Shown: positions 7,519-14,523 of the stretch, in pieces
Numbering within the stretch: the stretch's first letter is position 1
Layout of the letters: every line of letters starts with the position of its first letter
NCBI RefSeq assembly: GCF_003730135.1
Contig: NZ_RJVO01000006.1
Coordinates: 124,001 to 188,000 of the forward strand
Direction of reading: 5' to 3'
DNA: 64,000 bases
Origin: Stagnimonas aquatica
GTDB taxonomy: Bacteria; Pseudomonadota; Gammaproteobacteria; Nevskiales; Nevskiaceae
Program-made: the position numbers and the translations under genes
Notes under the pieces: generated by a model
The model's database searches: none
What the model saw: only the letters and a program-made list of their open reading frames with translations
Told to the model about the DNA's origin: nothing

Positions 7519-9345
7519 CTATTCCACCGTCACCGACTTGGCGAGATTGCGCGGCTGATCGACATCGGTGCCCTTGAGCACGGCGACGTGATAGGCCAGG
7601 AGCTGTAGCGGCACGGTGTAGACGATGGGATCGGTCAGTTCGTCGGCATGCGGCATGCCGATGACGGTGACGCCCGGCTCGCTCTTGAAGCCAGCCTCGC
7701 GGTCGGCGAACACATACAGCTCGCCGCCGCGCGCCTTCACTTCCTGCAAGTTGCTCTTCACCTTTTCCAGCAGGTGGCCATCGGGCGCGACCGCGATCAC
7801 CGGCATGTGCTCATCGACCAACGCCAGCGGACCGTGCTTGAGCTCGCCGGCGGCGTAGGCCTCGGCGTGGATGTAGGAGATTTCCTTGAGCTTGAGCGCG
7901 CCTTCCATCGCCACCGGCCACATCGGGCCACGGCCGAGGAACAGCGCGTGCTCCTTGGCGATCAGGCGCTCGGCCAGCCTTTGCAGCACGGCGTCTTCCT
8001 TGAGCACCTCGTCCACCTGGCGGGCGGCGGCTTCCAGGCTCTTCACGTAGCGGCGTTCCTGGTCTTCGCTCAGGCCGTTGCGGCGCGCCAGCAGCAGCAT
8101 CACCAGCGCCAGCGCCATCAACTGGGTGGTGAAGGCCTTGGTGCTGGCGACGCTGCGCTCGGGGCCGGCATGGGTCATCAGTGCGATGTCGCTCTCGCGC
8201 ACCAGGCTGGACTCCGGCGCGTTGCAGATCACCAGGCTGGCGGCGAGCTGCTTGGTCTTGGCGTGGCGCAGGGCTTCGAGCGTGTCGGCGGTCTCGCCGG
8301 ACTGGCTGATGCTGATGAACAGGGTGTCCGGCTCGATCACCGGATCGCGGTAGCGGAACTCGCTGGCCAGCTCGATGCGGCAGGGCAGCTTGGCGATCTG
8401 CTCGATCCAGTATTGCGCCACCAGGCCGGCGTGCGCGGAAGTGCCGCAGGCCACCAGGCGCACGCGCTTGACTCGCGCCAGCAACTCGGCCGCACGCGGG
8501 CCCAGGCAGGCTTCGAGCACGCGGCCACCGTTGATGCGGCCTTCCAGGGTGTTGGCGAGCGCGGTGGGCTGATCGAAGATTTCCTTGATCATGAAGTGCC
8601 GGTACTCACCCTTGTCGACGGCGCCGGCACTCAGGTTGGAGAGATGCTCCTTGCGGATCACCGCGCGGCCCTCGCGGTCGAACACCGCGTAGCCGTCGGT
8701 AGTGATCTCGCCGAGATCGCCTTCGTCGAGGTAGACGATGCGGCTGGTCACCGAGACCAGGGCGGTGGCGTCGGAGGCGGCAAAGTTTTCGCCGACACCA
8801 ATGCCGATGCACAGCGGGCTGCCGCGCCGCGCCAGCAGCATGCGCCCCGGCTCCTTGGCCGAGATCACCACCAGCGCGTAGGCGCCGGTGATGCGCTTGA
8901 CGGTGGCGAGCATGGCCTCGCGCAGATCCTTGCCGCCGTCGATGTAGTGCTGCACCAGGTGCGCGACCACTTCGGTGTCGGTTTCCGACTGAAACTGGTA
9001 GCCGAGCGCGACCAGCTCCTCGCGCAGCTCCTCGTGGTTCTCGATGATGCCGTTGTGCACCACCGCGACATCGGTGGAGACATGCGGGTGCGAATTGCGC
9101 TCGGCCGGCACGCCGTGGGTGGCCCAGCGGGTGTGGCAGATGCCGGTGGTGCCGGGCCTGGGCGTGGCCACCAGCAGGGCTTCGAGTTCCGCCACCTTGC
9201 CCACCGCGCGCGCCAGCTGCAGACGACCGTCGGCGATCACCGCCACGCCGGCGGAATCGTAACCACGGTATTCGAGGCGCTTGAGGCCCTCGATGAGGAT
9301 GGGAGTGACATTGCGCTGCGCAACCGCGCCGACGATGCCGCACAT
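7519..9345 (-). CDS. glmS: Glutamine--fructose-6-phosphate aminotransferase (isomerizing)
   Basis: First committed enzyme of UDP-GlcNAc synthesis: makes glucosamine-6-phosphate from fructose-6-phosphate and glutamine in the cytoplasm. 608 residues, near the 609 of Escherichia coli. The N-terminal Cys (after Met removal) starts the class II glutaminase domain (CGIVGAVAQRN), with RGYDSAG following. Two SIS sugar-isomerase domains occupy residues ~285-600, ending in the typical PRNLAKSVTVE. Start ATG has AAGGA seven bases upstream. The TATAAAAT on the minus strand at 9394-9387 is a plausible -10. Separated from glmU by two small membrane-protein genes, unlike the adjacent glmUS of many gammaproteobacteria. 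The 3' end would be the attTn7 recognition region. Confidence 0.97.
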   Translation of the reverse strand: MCGIVGAVAQRNVTPILIEGLKRLEYRGYDSAGVAVIADGRLQLARAVGKVAELEALLVATPRPGTTGICHTRWATHGVPAERNSHPHVSTDVAVVHNGIIENHEELREELVALGYQFQSETDTEVVAHLVQHYIDGGKDLREAMLATVKRITGAYALVVISAKEPGRMLLARRGSPLCIGIGVGENFAASDATALVSVTSRIVYLDEGDLGEITTDGYAVFDREGRAVIRKEHLSNLSAGAVDKGEYRHFMIKEIFDQPTALANTLEGRINGGRVLEACLGPRAAELLARVKRVRLVACGTSAHAGLVAQYWIEQIAKLPCRIELASEFRYRDPVIEPDTLFISISQSGETADTLEALRHAKTKQLAASLVICNAPESSLVRESDIALMTHAGPERSVASTKAFTTQLMALALVMLLLARRNGLSEDQERRYVKSLEAAARQVDEVLKEDAVLQRLAERLIAKEHALFLGRGPMWPVAMEGALKLKEISYIHAEAYAAGELKHGPLALVDEHMPVIAVAPDGHLLEKVKSNLQEVKARGGELYVFADREAGFKSEPGVTVIGMPHADELTDPIVYTVPLQLLAYHVAVLKGTDVDQPRNLAKSVTVE

Positions 9346-9386
9346 GGGTAATCCTTAGGGACGCCTGCCTGCAGGCTCAAGGCGCT

Positions 9387-9394
9387 ATTTTATA
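9387..9394 (-). promoter_or_regulatory. Candidate -10 element for glmS
   Basis: On the minus strand the sequence reads TATAAAAT, about 45 bases before the glmS start. No good -35 was seen at 16-18 bases upstream, so the call is moderate. Confidence 0.4.
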
Positions 9395-9425
9395 GGCAGC
9401 CAAACCGGGCTCTGCGGGGTCACAC

Positions 9426-9764
9426 ATGTCGCTTTGGGTAGGGATCGTCCTTTCCGCCGCCTTGCTGATGGCGGCACTGCTGCTATTCGCCCTGGTGCGC
9501 CTCAACCGCCAGCTACTGGCGCTGCGGGCGGAACTCGACGAAGCGCCTTCGATGGCCGTGGAGCCGGCCTCGGGCGCGCGCATCGCCATCGAGATTCTCA
9601 ACACCTACGAACTGGCGGCGCGGGAGTCACCCTGGGCCGGCGCGGTGGCAAAGCTGGCGCCGAAGATGATCGAGCGCATCGTCTACGCCAAGGCCGCCGA
9701 GGAAGTCGCGCGGCAACTGGAAGAACAGGGCGTGCGCGCGCAGGTGACCCACTATGTCGATTGA
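9426..9764 (+). CDS. Small membrane-anchored protein of unknown function
   Basis: 112 residues. One hydrophobic segment at residues ~4-25 (VGIVLSAALLMAALLLFALV) is followed by a short basic linker and a soluble tail with helical character (IAIEILNTYELAARES, then PKMIERIVYAKAAEEVARQL). Probably an inner-membrane anchor with a cytoplasmic tail. I do not recognise the family. Divergent from glmS with an 80-base gap, and overlaps the next gene by 11 bases, so the two form an operon. Confidence 0.65.
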   Translation: MSLWVGIVLSAALLMAALLLFALVRLNRQLLALRAELDEAPSMAVEPASGARIAIEILNTYELAARESPWAGAVAKLAPKMIERIVYAKAAEEVARQLEEQGVRAQVTHYVD

Positions 9765-10320
9765 AGGCCTGCTGTCCCTGCTGGCGATACTGGCCCTGCT
9801 ACTGGCGGCCACCGCCTACTACGCCTGGCAGTTGCGCAAGACCCTGCGTAGCCTCACCGACGCACTGCACCGCGCCGAGGCCGCCGGCCAGGAGCAGGCG
9901 GCGCGCATCGCCGCGCTGGAGCAGTTGCGCGACAGCCAGCAGTTGGCCGAGCACGCGGTGGCCACCGGCACCGCCCTGGTCCGCGAGGTGCACAAGGGCA
10001 TCGCCGACATCCCCTTCAGCGTGCTGGAGGCGATCCCCGGCGCGCGCCAGCCGGCGAAGGCGGTGCGCGGCTTGCACGACGCGATCAGCGAGGGCATCTA
10101 CGGCGCCATCGCCGGCCTCACCAAGGCGGTCGGCCGCGAGTTGCGCAAGGGCCTGCAAGCGCCCACCGATGGCAGTCCGGCCGCGTCGCCGCCGGCCCCG
10201 TCAAAGAGCGAAACGGCCGCCAGGCCAGCTCCCGAACCGGACTCCCCCGCCACACCGGAGCCGGACCCCGATCCCGAAACCAAACCGCTACCGGACAAGC
10301 CTTGGAAGAACTGGGGGTGA
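9754..10320 (+). CDS. Membrane-anchored protein with proline-rich tail, unknown function
   Basis: 188 residues: an N-terminal transmembrane helix (~6-26), a coiled-coil-like stretch (~27-60), a conserved-looking region around 'VREVHKGIADIPFSVLEAIP' and 'GLHDAISEGIYGAIAGLTKAVGREL', and a 45-residue Pro/Glu/Asp-rich disordered tail. No recognised domain. Overlaps the preceding small membrane gene by 11 bases. The shared architecture of a short anchor plus charged helix suggests that the two products act together at the membrane, which is inference. Confidence 0.65.
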   Translation: MSIEGLLSLLAILALLLAATAYYAWQLRKTLRSLTDALHRAEAAGQEQAARIAALEQLRDSQQLAEHAVATGTALVREVHKGIADIPFSVLEAIPGARQPAKAVRGLHDAISEGIYGAIAGLTKAVGRELRKGLQAPTDGSPAASPPAPSKSETAARPAPEPDSPATPEPDPDPETKPLPDKPWKNWG

Positions 10321-10660
10321 GGCCGCCGATAGCGGCGAACTCAGTGTGCGCGCCGCGCAGCAGCGCCCCGCCGCGGCCCCTCGGAATCAACGGCGCAGCC
10401 GATCAAGCACTCTGACTTCCGGCCGCCTGTAGAAGCACGCAGTGCGGCCCGTCCGAATCCACTACGCTCCCTGGCGCGGTTTTGCCGGTCTCCTTCCCCT
10501 GCTTGCGGGGGAAGGCCGGGATGGGGGCGTTGGTCTTGCACGCTCGCCCTCACCCTACCCCGCCCCTGCAAGCGGGGTGAGGGAACTGGTTCGTGCCGTG
10601 AAGACCAAGGCCCCTGCTCGAATCCAAGAAAACTACCGCCAGGCCAACAAACCAAGCCCT
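10321..10660. other. Intergenic region between convergent genes
   Basis: 340 bases with no supported gene, lying between the end of the proline-rich membrane protein and the end of glmU (convergent). It contains the inverted-repeat element listed separately. No clear poly-T terminator for glmU was found here. Confidence 0.5.
10494..10586. repeat. Imperfect inverted-repeat intergenic element
   Basis: Two GC-rich hairpins face each other. The left arm is CTTCCCCTGCTTGCGGGGGA. The right arm is CCCCGCCCCTGCAAGCGGGG. Both contain the core GCTTGC or its complement GCAAGC, flanked by C and G runs. The right arm with its flanks is close to the reverse complement of the left. This resembles the dispersed 'CCCGCTTGCGGG' type of repeat frequent between genes in many proteobacteria. 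It may serve as a bidirectional transcription stop for the two convergent genes. Confidence 0.6.
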
Positions 10661-12055
10661 CTACTTCCCGCTCTTCACCGGCTTCTTCCACCCGGCAATG
10701 CTCTTCTGCTCGCGCGCGCGGCAGATGGTGAGGCTGTCGGCCGGCACGGTCCTGGTGATGGTGGAGCCGGCAGCGACATAGGCGCCGCGTTCGATGGTGA
10801 CCGGCGCCACCAGCTGGCTGTCGGTGCCGATGAAGGCATCGGCGCCGATCACCGTGGTGTGCTTGTTGGCGCCGTCGTAGTTGCAGGTGATGACGCCTGC
10901 GGAGATGTTGACCCGCGCACCGACCATGGCGTCGCCGATGTAGGCGAGATGCCCGGCCTTGGTGCCGGAGCCCAGCTCGCCCTTCTTCACCTCGACGAAA
11001 TTGCCGATGTGCACCTCGTCGGCAAAGCGCGTCTCCGGTCGCACCCGCGAAAACGGACCGATGCGGCAGTGCTGGCCGGCGTCGAGGCCTTCCAGCACCG
11101 AGTGCGCGAGCACCTGGGTGCCGGCACCCAGGCGCACATTCTTGAGCACGCAGTAGGGGCCGATGCGGACACCGTCGGCGAACTCGCAAGCACCTTCGAT
11201 CACCACGCCAACGTCGATGCTCACATCGCGGCCGGCGCGCAGCGAGCCGCGCAGGTCGAAGCGCGCGGGATCGGCGAAGGCCACGCCCTCGCGCATCAGC
11301 GCCTCGGCCTGGCGACGCTGGTAGACGCGCTCCTGACGGGCCAGTTGCAGGCGGTCGTTGACGCCTTCCACCTCCTCGGCATCGGTGACCCGCACCGCCC
11401 GCACCGGCAGGCCGGCGGCGACCGCAAAGCCGACCACGTCGGTGAGGTAGTACTCCCCCTTGGCGTTGTCGTTACGCAGCGCCGCCAGCCAGGGCTTGAG
11501 CAGCCGCGCCGGCGCCGCCATCAGGCCAGTGTTGACCTCGCGGATGGCGCGCTGCGCCTCGCTGGCGTCGTTCTCCTCGACGATGCCGCTCACCTGCCCC
11601 TGCGAATCGCGCAGGATGCGGCCATAGCCCTTGGGCTGGGCCAGTTCGACGGTGGCGATGGCGAGGCCCTCGACCCCGGCGGCGGCCAGCGTCGCCAGCG
11701 TCTCGCTGCGGATCAGCGGCACGTCGCCGTAGGCGATCAGCACGGTGGCGGCATCCGGCACCTGCGGGATCGCCTGCGCAACCGCGTGGCCGGTGCCCAA
11801 CTGCTCTGCCTGCAAGGCCCAGCGCAGCTGGCGCTCCTGAGGATAGGCGTCGGCACACCAGGCCTGAACCTGCTCGCCGCCATGGCCGTAGACCACGTGG
11901 CAGGCTGCGGCGCCGGCGCCGTGCACCGCGTCCAGCACATGGCCGAGCATGGGCCTGCCGCCGACCGGATGCAGCACCTTGGGCAACGCACTTTTCATCC
12001 GTGTGCCCTGCCCTGCGGCGAGGACGATGCAATGCAGAGGCATGGTCTTGTTCAT
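10661..12055 (-). CDS. glmU: Bifunctional GlcNAc-1-P uridyltransferase/GlcN-1-P acetyltransferase
   Basis: Last two steps to UDP-GlcNAc, precursor of peptidoglycan and lipopolysaccharide. 464 residues: N-terminal nucleotidyltransferase with the signature LAAGQGTRM-x4-PK at residues 12-26, and a C-terminal left-handed beta-helix acetyltransferase with hexapeptide repeats ('RIGPFSRVRPETRF', 'VMVGARVNISAGVITCNYDG'). The ATG at 12055 overlaps the stop of the upstream HEPN gene as ATGA; AGGA lies about 11 bases before it. A second Met four codons in has no ribosome-binding site. The overlap means glmU translation may depend on the upstream accessory gene, which is unusual for an essential enzyme. 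Confidence 0.96.
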   Translation of the reverse strand: MNKTMPLHCIVLAAGQGTRMKSALPKVLHPVGGRPMLGHVLDAVHGAGAAACHVVYGHGGEQVQAWCADAYPQERQLRWALQAEQLGTGHAVAQAIPQVPDAATVLIAYGDVPLIRSETLATLAAAGVEGLAIATVELAQPKGYGRILRDSQGQVSGIVEENDASEAQRAIREVNTGLMAAPARLLKPWLAALRNDNAKGEYYLTDVVGFAVAAGLPVRAVRVTDAEEVEGVNDRLQLARQERVYQRRQAEALMREGVAFADPARFDLRGSLRAGRDVSIDVGVVIEGACEFADGVRIGPYCVLKNVRLGAGTQVLAHSVLEGLDAGQHCRIGPFSRVRPETRFADEVHIGNFVEVKKGELGSGTKAGHLAYIGDAMVGARVNISAGVITCNYDGANKHTTVIGADAFIGTDSQLVAPVTIERGAYVAAGSTITRTVPADSLTICRAREQKSIAGWKKPVKSGK

Positions 12056-12477
12056 GTTTGAGGGTTTCCTAATGCCGCCGAGCGGCGGGCCAGTTCTTCA
12101 GTGACCCGGATCAGCGCCGCGAGCAGCGCTTCGTCGATGTCCAGCTCACTTTCGTATTCAGCGAGATTGCGTTTGCGGTGCGCTTGGTCAAGCACCCGCC
12201 ACTGCTCTGCGGGCAGTCCCACGGTGTGCTGCAAGCACTGGAATACCAGATAGCGGTTGTCCGACCGGTAGCCATGCCAGCGCAAAGCCGCCAGCGCCCA
12301 GGCGTGGGCCGCGTTGTAAGCCAGATCGAAGCGACTCTCGAAGCTGAGGCTGGCATTGCGTGCATCGACCAGCCGCACCTGCCCGGAACGACGCAAGCCG
12401 AGGATTTCGGAGGCTGCCGCAGGCTCCAGCTTGAGCTGTCGGACGCGCACCAGATTGTCCAGCTCAGCCTGCGGCAT
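12052..12477 (-). CDS. HEPN domain protein, partner of nucleotidyltransferase
   Basis: 141-residue helical protein of the HEPN superfamily, the usual partner of MNT-type minimal nucleotidyltransferases in toxin-antitoxin-like pairs. Family features: 'FDLAYNAAHAWALAALRWHGYRS' (helix 2) and 'LDQAHRKRNLAEYE' (helix 4). The RNase motif R-x4-6-H of active HEPN toxins is not intact: Arg103 is followed by Tyr108 where His is expected. This subgroup may therefore not be an RNase, or may use a different residue set. Overlaps the upstream nucleotidyltransferase gene by 14 bases and the downstream glmU by 4. Confidence 0.8.
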   Translation of the reverse strand: MPQAELDNLVRVRQLKLEPAAASEILGLRRSGQVRLVDARNASLSFESRFDLAYNAAHAWALAALRWHGYRSDNRYLVFQCLQHTVGLPAEQWRVLDQAHRKRNLAEYESELDIDEALLAALIRVTEELARRSAALGNPQT

Positions 12478-13063
12478 CGCGGCTGCCCGACAAGGTCATC
12501 AGCTCTCCGGCCAATACCTTGGTCAAAAACGAATTGCCGGCCTGCAGACGCCGGCCGAACTCGGCACGGGTGTAGAGCGTGGGATGGATGGCGCGGCCGA
12601 TCTCCTGCTCTGGCAACGCAAGCTGTTGGAAGAGGTCTTCCAGTCGAAGCTGGTCAGAAACCACCAGCAGATCCAGATCGCTGGCCGCGCTCATCTGTCC
12701 CCTGGCGGCGGAGCCGTAGAGTGCCGCCCAGGCGATCTGCGCTTGCAGCGGGATCAATGCGACCCGCAGGCGCTCGGCGTAGCCGGCGGTCTTGACCACG
12801 ATGCCGCGCAGTTCCCGGAAGATGGGCGAATCTGGATTGGCCTGGTAGTGCTTCTGGTTGCCCTGCCGGCTCACCCGCACCAAGCCACTTCTTGCGAGCG
12901 ACTCCAGTTCTCGCTGTACCGCGCCGCTGCCAGACTCGGCCAGGCGAACCAGTTCGTTGACGTAGAAGCTGCGTTCCGGCTGGGTGAATAGCGGCGCCAG
13001 CACGCGACGACGCACTGCGGAAAACAGGGCGTCGGCAGGATCGGCGGAAGTCGCGGGATTCAT
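12464..13063 (-). CDS. Winged-HTH nucleotidyltransferase (MNT type)
   Basis: 199 residues as annotated. An N-terminal winged helix (about residues 12-80, 'SFYVNELVRLAESGSGAVQRELESLARSGLVRV') is fused to a minimal nucleotidyltransferase domain with GS-x10-DxD: Gly117-Ser118 and Asp129/Asp131 in the segment starting LYGSAARG. In characterised pairs the MNT protein modifies or neutralises its HEPN partner. The fused DNA-binding domain suggests that it also represses its own operon. ATGs at 13063, 13069 and 13084 are all possible, none with a good ribosome-binding site. I chose 13063 because related proteins begin here and the palindromes then lie upstream of the start. Confidence 0.8.
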   Translation of the reverse strand: MNPATSADPADALFSAVRRRVLAPLFTQPERSFYVNELVRLAESGSGAVQRELESLARSGLVRVSRQGNQKHYQANPDSPIFRELRGIVVKTAGYAERLRVALIPLQAQIAWAALYGSAARGQMSAASDLDLLVVSDQLRLEDLFQQLALPEQEIGRAIHPTLYTRAEFGRRLQAGNSFLTKVLAGELMTLSGSRDAAG

Positions 13064-13097
13064 ACCCATAATGGGATCAATCATACCCAGAATGGGA
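13061..13097. promoter_or_regulatory. Tandem palindromic operator, 21-bp period
   Basis: Two copies of CATACCCAKAATGGGA start at 13061 and 13082, exactly 21 bases (two helical turns) apart. The first contains the perfect palindrome CCCATAATGGG; the second has one mismatch. They sit at the start of the winged-HTH nucleotidyltransferase gene, downstream of a weak minus-strand -10 (TAAATA, 13121-13116). This is the arrangement expected of a dimeric autorepressor binding one face of the helix. Confidence 0.65.
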
Positions 13098-13138
13098 ATG
13101 AATCCCCAGCTTCGCTATTTACAGCACGGGGCCGGCGC

Positions 13139-14515
13139 TTAGCTCAGGAAGCCGAGATCGGGCGTGCCGAAGCGGCCGATGTTGGGGAACACCGCCGCCA
13201 TCTCGCTGGCCGGGATGCCGAACCAGCGCAGCAGCGTGGAGCCGTACTCGTCCACCGAGGTGCTGGGCGCGAAGCGGCCGCCGGTGTAGTCGCGGCTACC
13301 GCCCGGCACCAGGTCGGGCATCTGGCCGTGGAAGCGCCCACCGCGCACCGCGCCGCCGACGATCAGTTGATGGCTGCCCCAGCCGTGATCGGTGCCGTCG
13401 CCGTTGACGCTCAGGCTGCGGCCGAAGTCGGAGGCGGTGAACGTGGTGACATTGCCGGCCAGGCCCAGGGCCTCGGTGGCGCGGTAGAAGGCGTCCAGGT
13501 TCTGGCTCAGCGAGCGCAGCAGCTTCTCGTGCCGGGCCAGTTGATCGGAATGGGTGTCGAAGCCGCCCAGGCTGACGAAGAAAATCTGCCGCTGCACGCC
13601 CAGCCTGGCACGCACCGAGATCAGCTTGGCAACCGCCGCCAGTTGCTGGCCCAGACGGTCGCCGGGAAAGCTCACCATCGAGGCCGGCGCAGCGGCCAGC
13701 GCGCTGGCGATCAGGGCGTTGTAGCTGAGTCCGCGCTGCTGCCCGCTGGCGTACTCCCGGGCGAACAGATGTTCTTGCCCCGCCGCCAGCATCTCGGCAT
13801 AGAGCGGGCGCAGGGCCGGATTCTGGCGCAGGAAATTGGCCTCGACGGCGCCGCCGGTGCCCAGCGCGAAACCCACCTGCGAACGGCCCACCTGCAAGAG
13901 GTTGGCGCCGGAATAGCTGATGCCGATGGGCAACTCCTGCCTGGACAGGGTCGGTGCCAGCAGGTCGGCGGCACGGCCGGCCCAGCCCACCGACTCCAGG
14001 CCGGCGGCAGAAGCCTTCTGCCACTGGTCGGACTGGTCGTTGTGCGAGAAAAGGCGCGGCGGCCGCAGGCTGCTGGCGCTGCGCACCTGACCGTCGGCGA
14101 TCGGCGCCACCAGCGGCCCGACATTGGCCAGCACGGTCGCACGGCCGCGCGCGTACAGACTCTGGAACTCGCTCATCGCCGGATGTGCCGCGAACGGCAC
14201 GCCGTTGTCGGCGGCGCCGAGCGCGAGCAAGCGCGACTGCGGCAGGGCCAGGTCGAGTCGGGCCTTGGCGTAGTCGCTGTAGGCGCTGCCGGAGGCCGGC
14301 AGGATCATGTTGTAGGCGTCGTTGCCGCCGAACAGGAAGATCGCCACCAGCGCCTTGTAACCCTCGGGCGTGGGCGGCACCGGATCAGTCGGCGTCGGCG
14401 GCGTCGGATCCGAGGCGGCACCGCCAGCGCCGCCCCCGCAGGCGATCAGCCCGGCGCCGGCGGCGAAGGTCGGGAGTGTGTGGAGCAGGAAATCGCGACG
14501 GGTCTGCTGGCTCAT
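13139..14515 (-). CDS. DUF1501 domain-containing protein (Tat substrate)
   Basis: 458 residues with a twin-arginine signal (TRRDFLLHTLPTF) and then a Gly/Pro-rich linker. The rest matches the DUF1501 family, which is related to sulfatase/alkaline-phosphatase-like proteins: 'FLFGGNDAYNMILP' near the start, 'FSHNDQSDQWQ', and C-terminal 'TDHGWGSHQLIVGGAVRGG'. Exported to the periplasm after folding. Function unknown. It follows the DUF1800 gene by eight bases; these two families are almost always found together, so the pair is one functional unit. Confidence 0.88.
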   Translation of the reverse strand: MSQQTRRDFLLHTLPTFAAGAGLIACGGGAGGAASDPTPPTPTDPVPPTPEGYKALVAIFLFGGNDAYNMILPASGSAYSDYAKARLDLALPQSRLLALGAADNGVPFAAHPAMSEFQSLYARGRATVLANVGPLVAPIADGQVRSASSLRPPRLFSHNDQSDQWQKASAAGLESVGWAGRAADLLAPTLSRQELPIGISYSGANLLQVGRSQVGFALGTGGAVEANFLRQNPALRPLYAEMLAAGQEHLFAREYASGQQRGLSYNALIASALAAAPASMVSFPGDRLGQQLAAVAKLISVRARLGVQRQIFFVSLGGFDTHSDQLARHEKLLRSLSQNLDAFYRATEALGLAGNVTTFTASDFGRSLSVNGDGTDHGWGSHQLIVGGAVRGGRFHGQMPDLVPGGSRDYTGGRFAPSTSVDEYGSTLLRWFGIPASEMAAVFPNIGRFGTPDLGFLS

Positions 14516-14523
14516 ACGGATTC

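Noticed and set aside
7648-9351. Long open frame on the plus strand opposite glmS
   Set aside because: The translation is a His/Gln/Arg-rich antisense of glmS with no family resemblance. Such frames are common in high-GC DNA opposite real genes.
10442-12061. Plus-strand open frame opposite glmU
   Set aside because: It is antisense to glmU, runs through the intergenic repeat, and has no recognisable domain.
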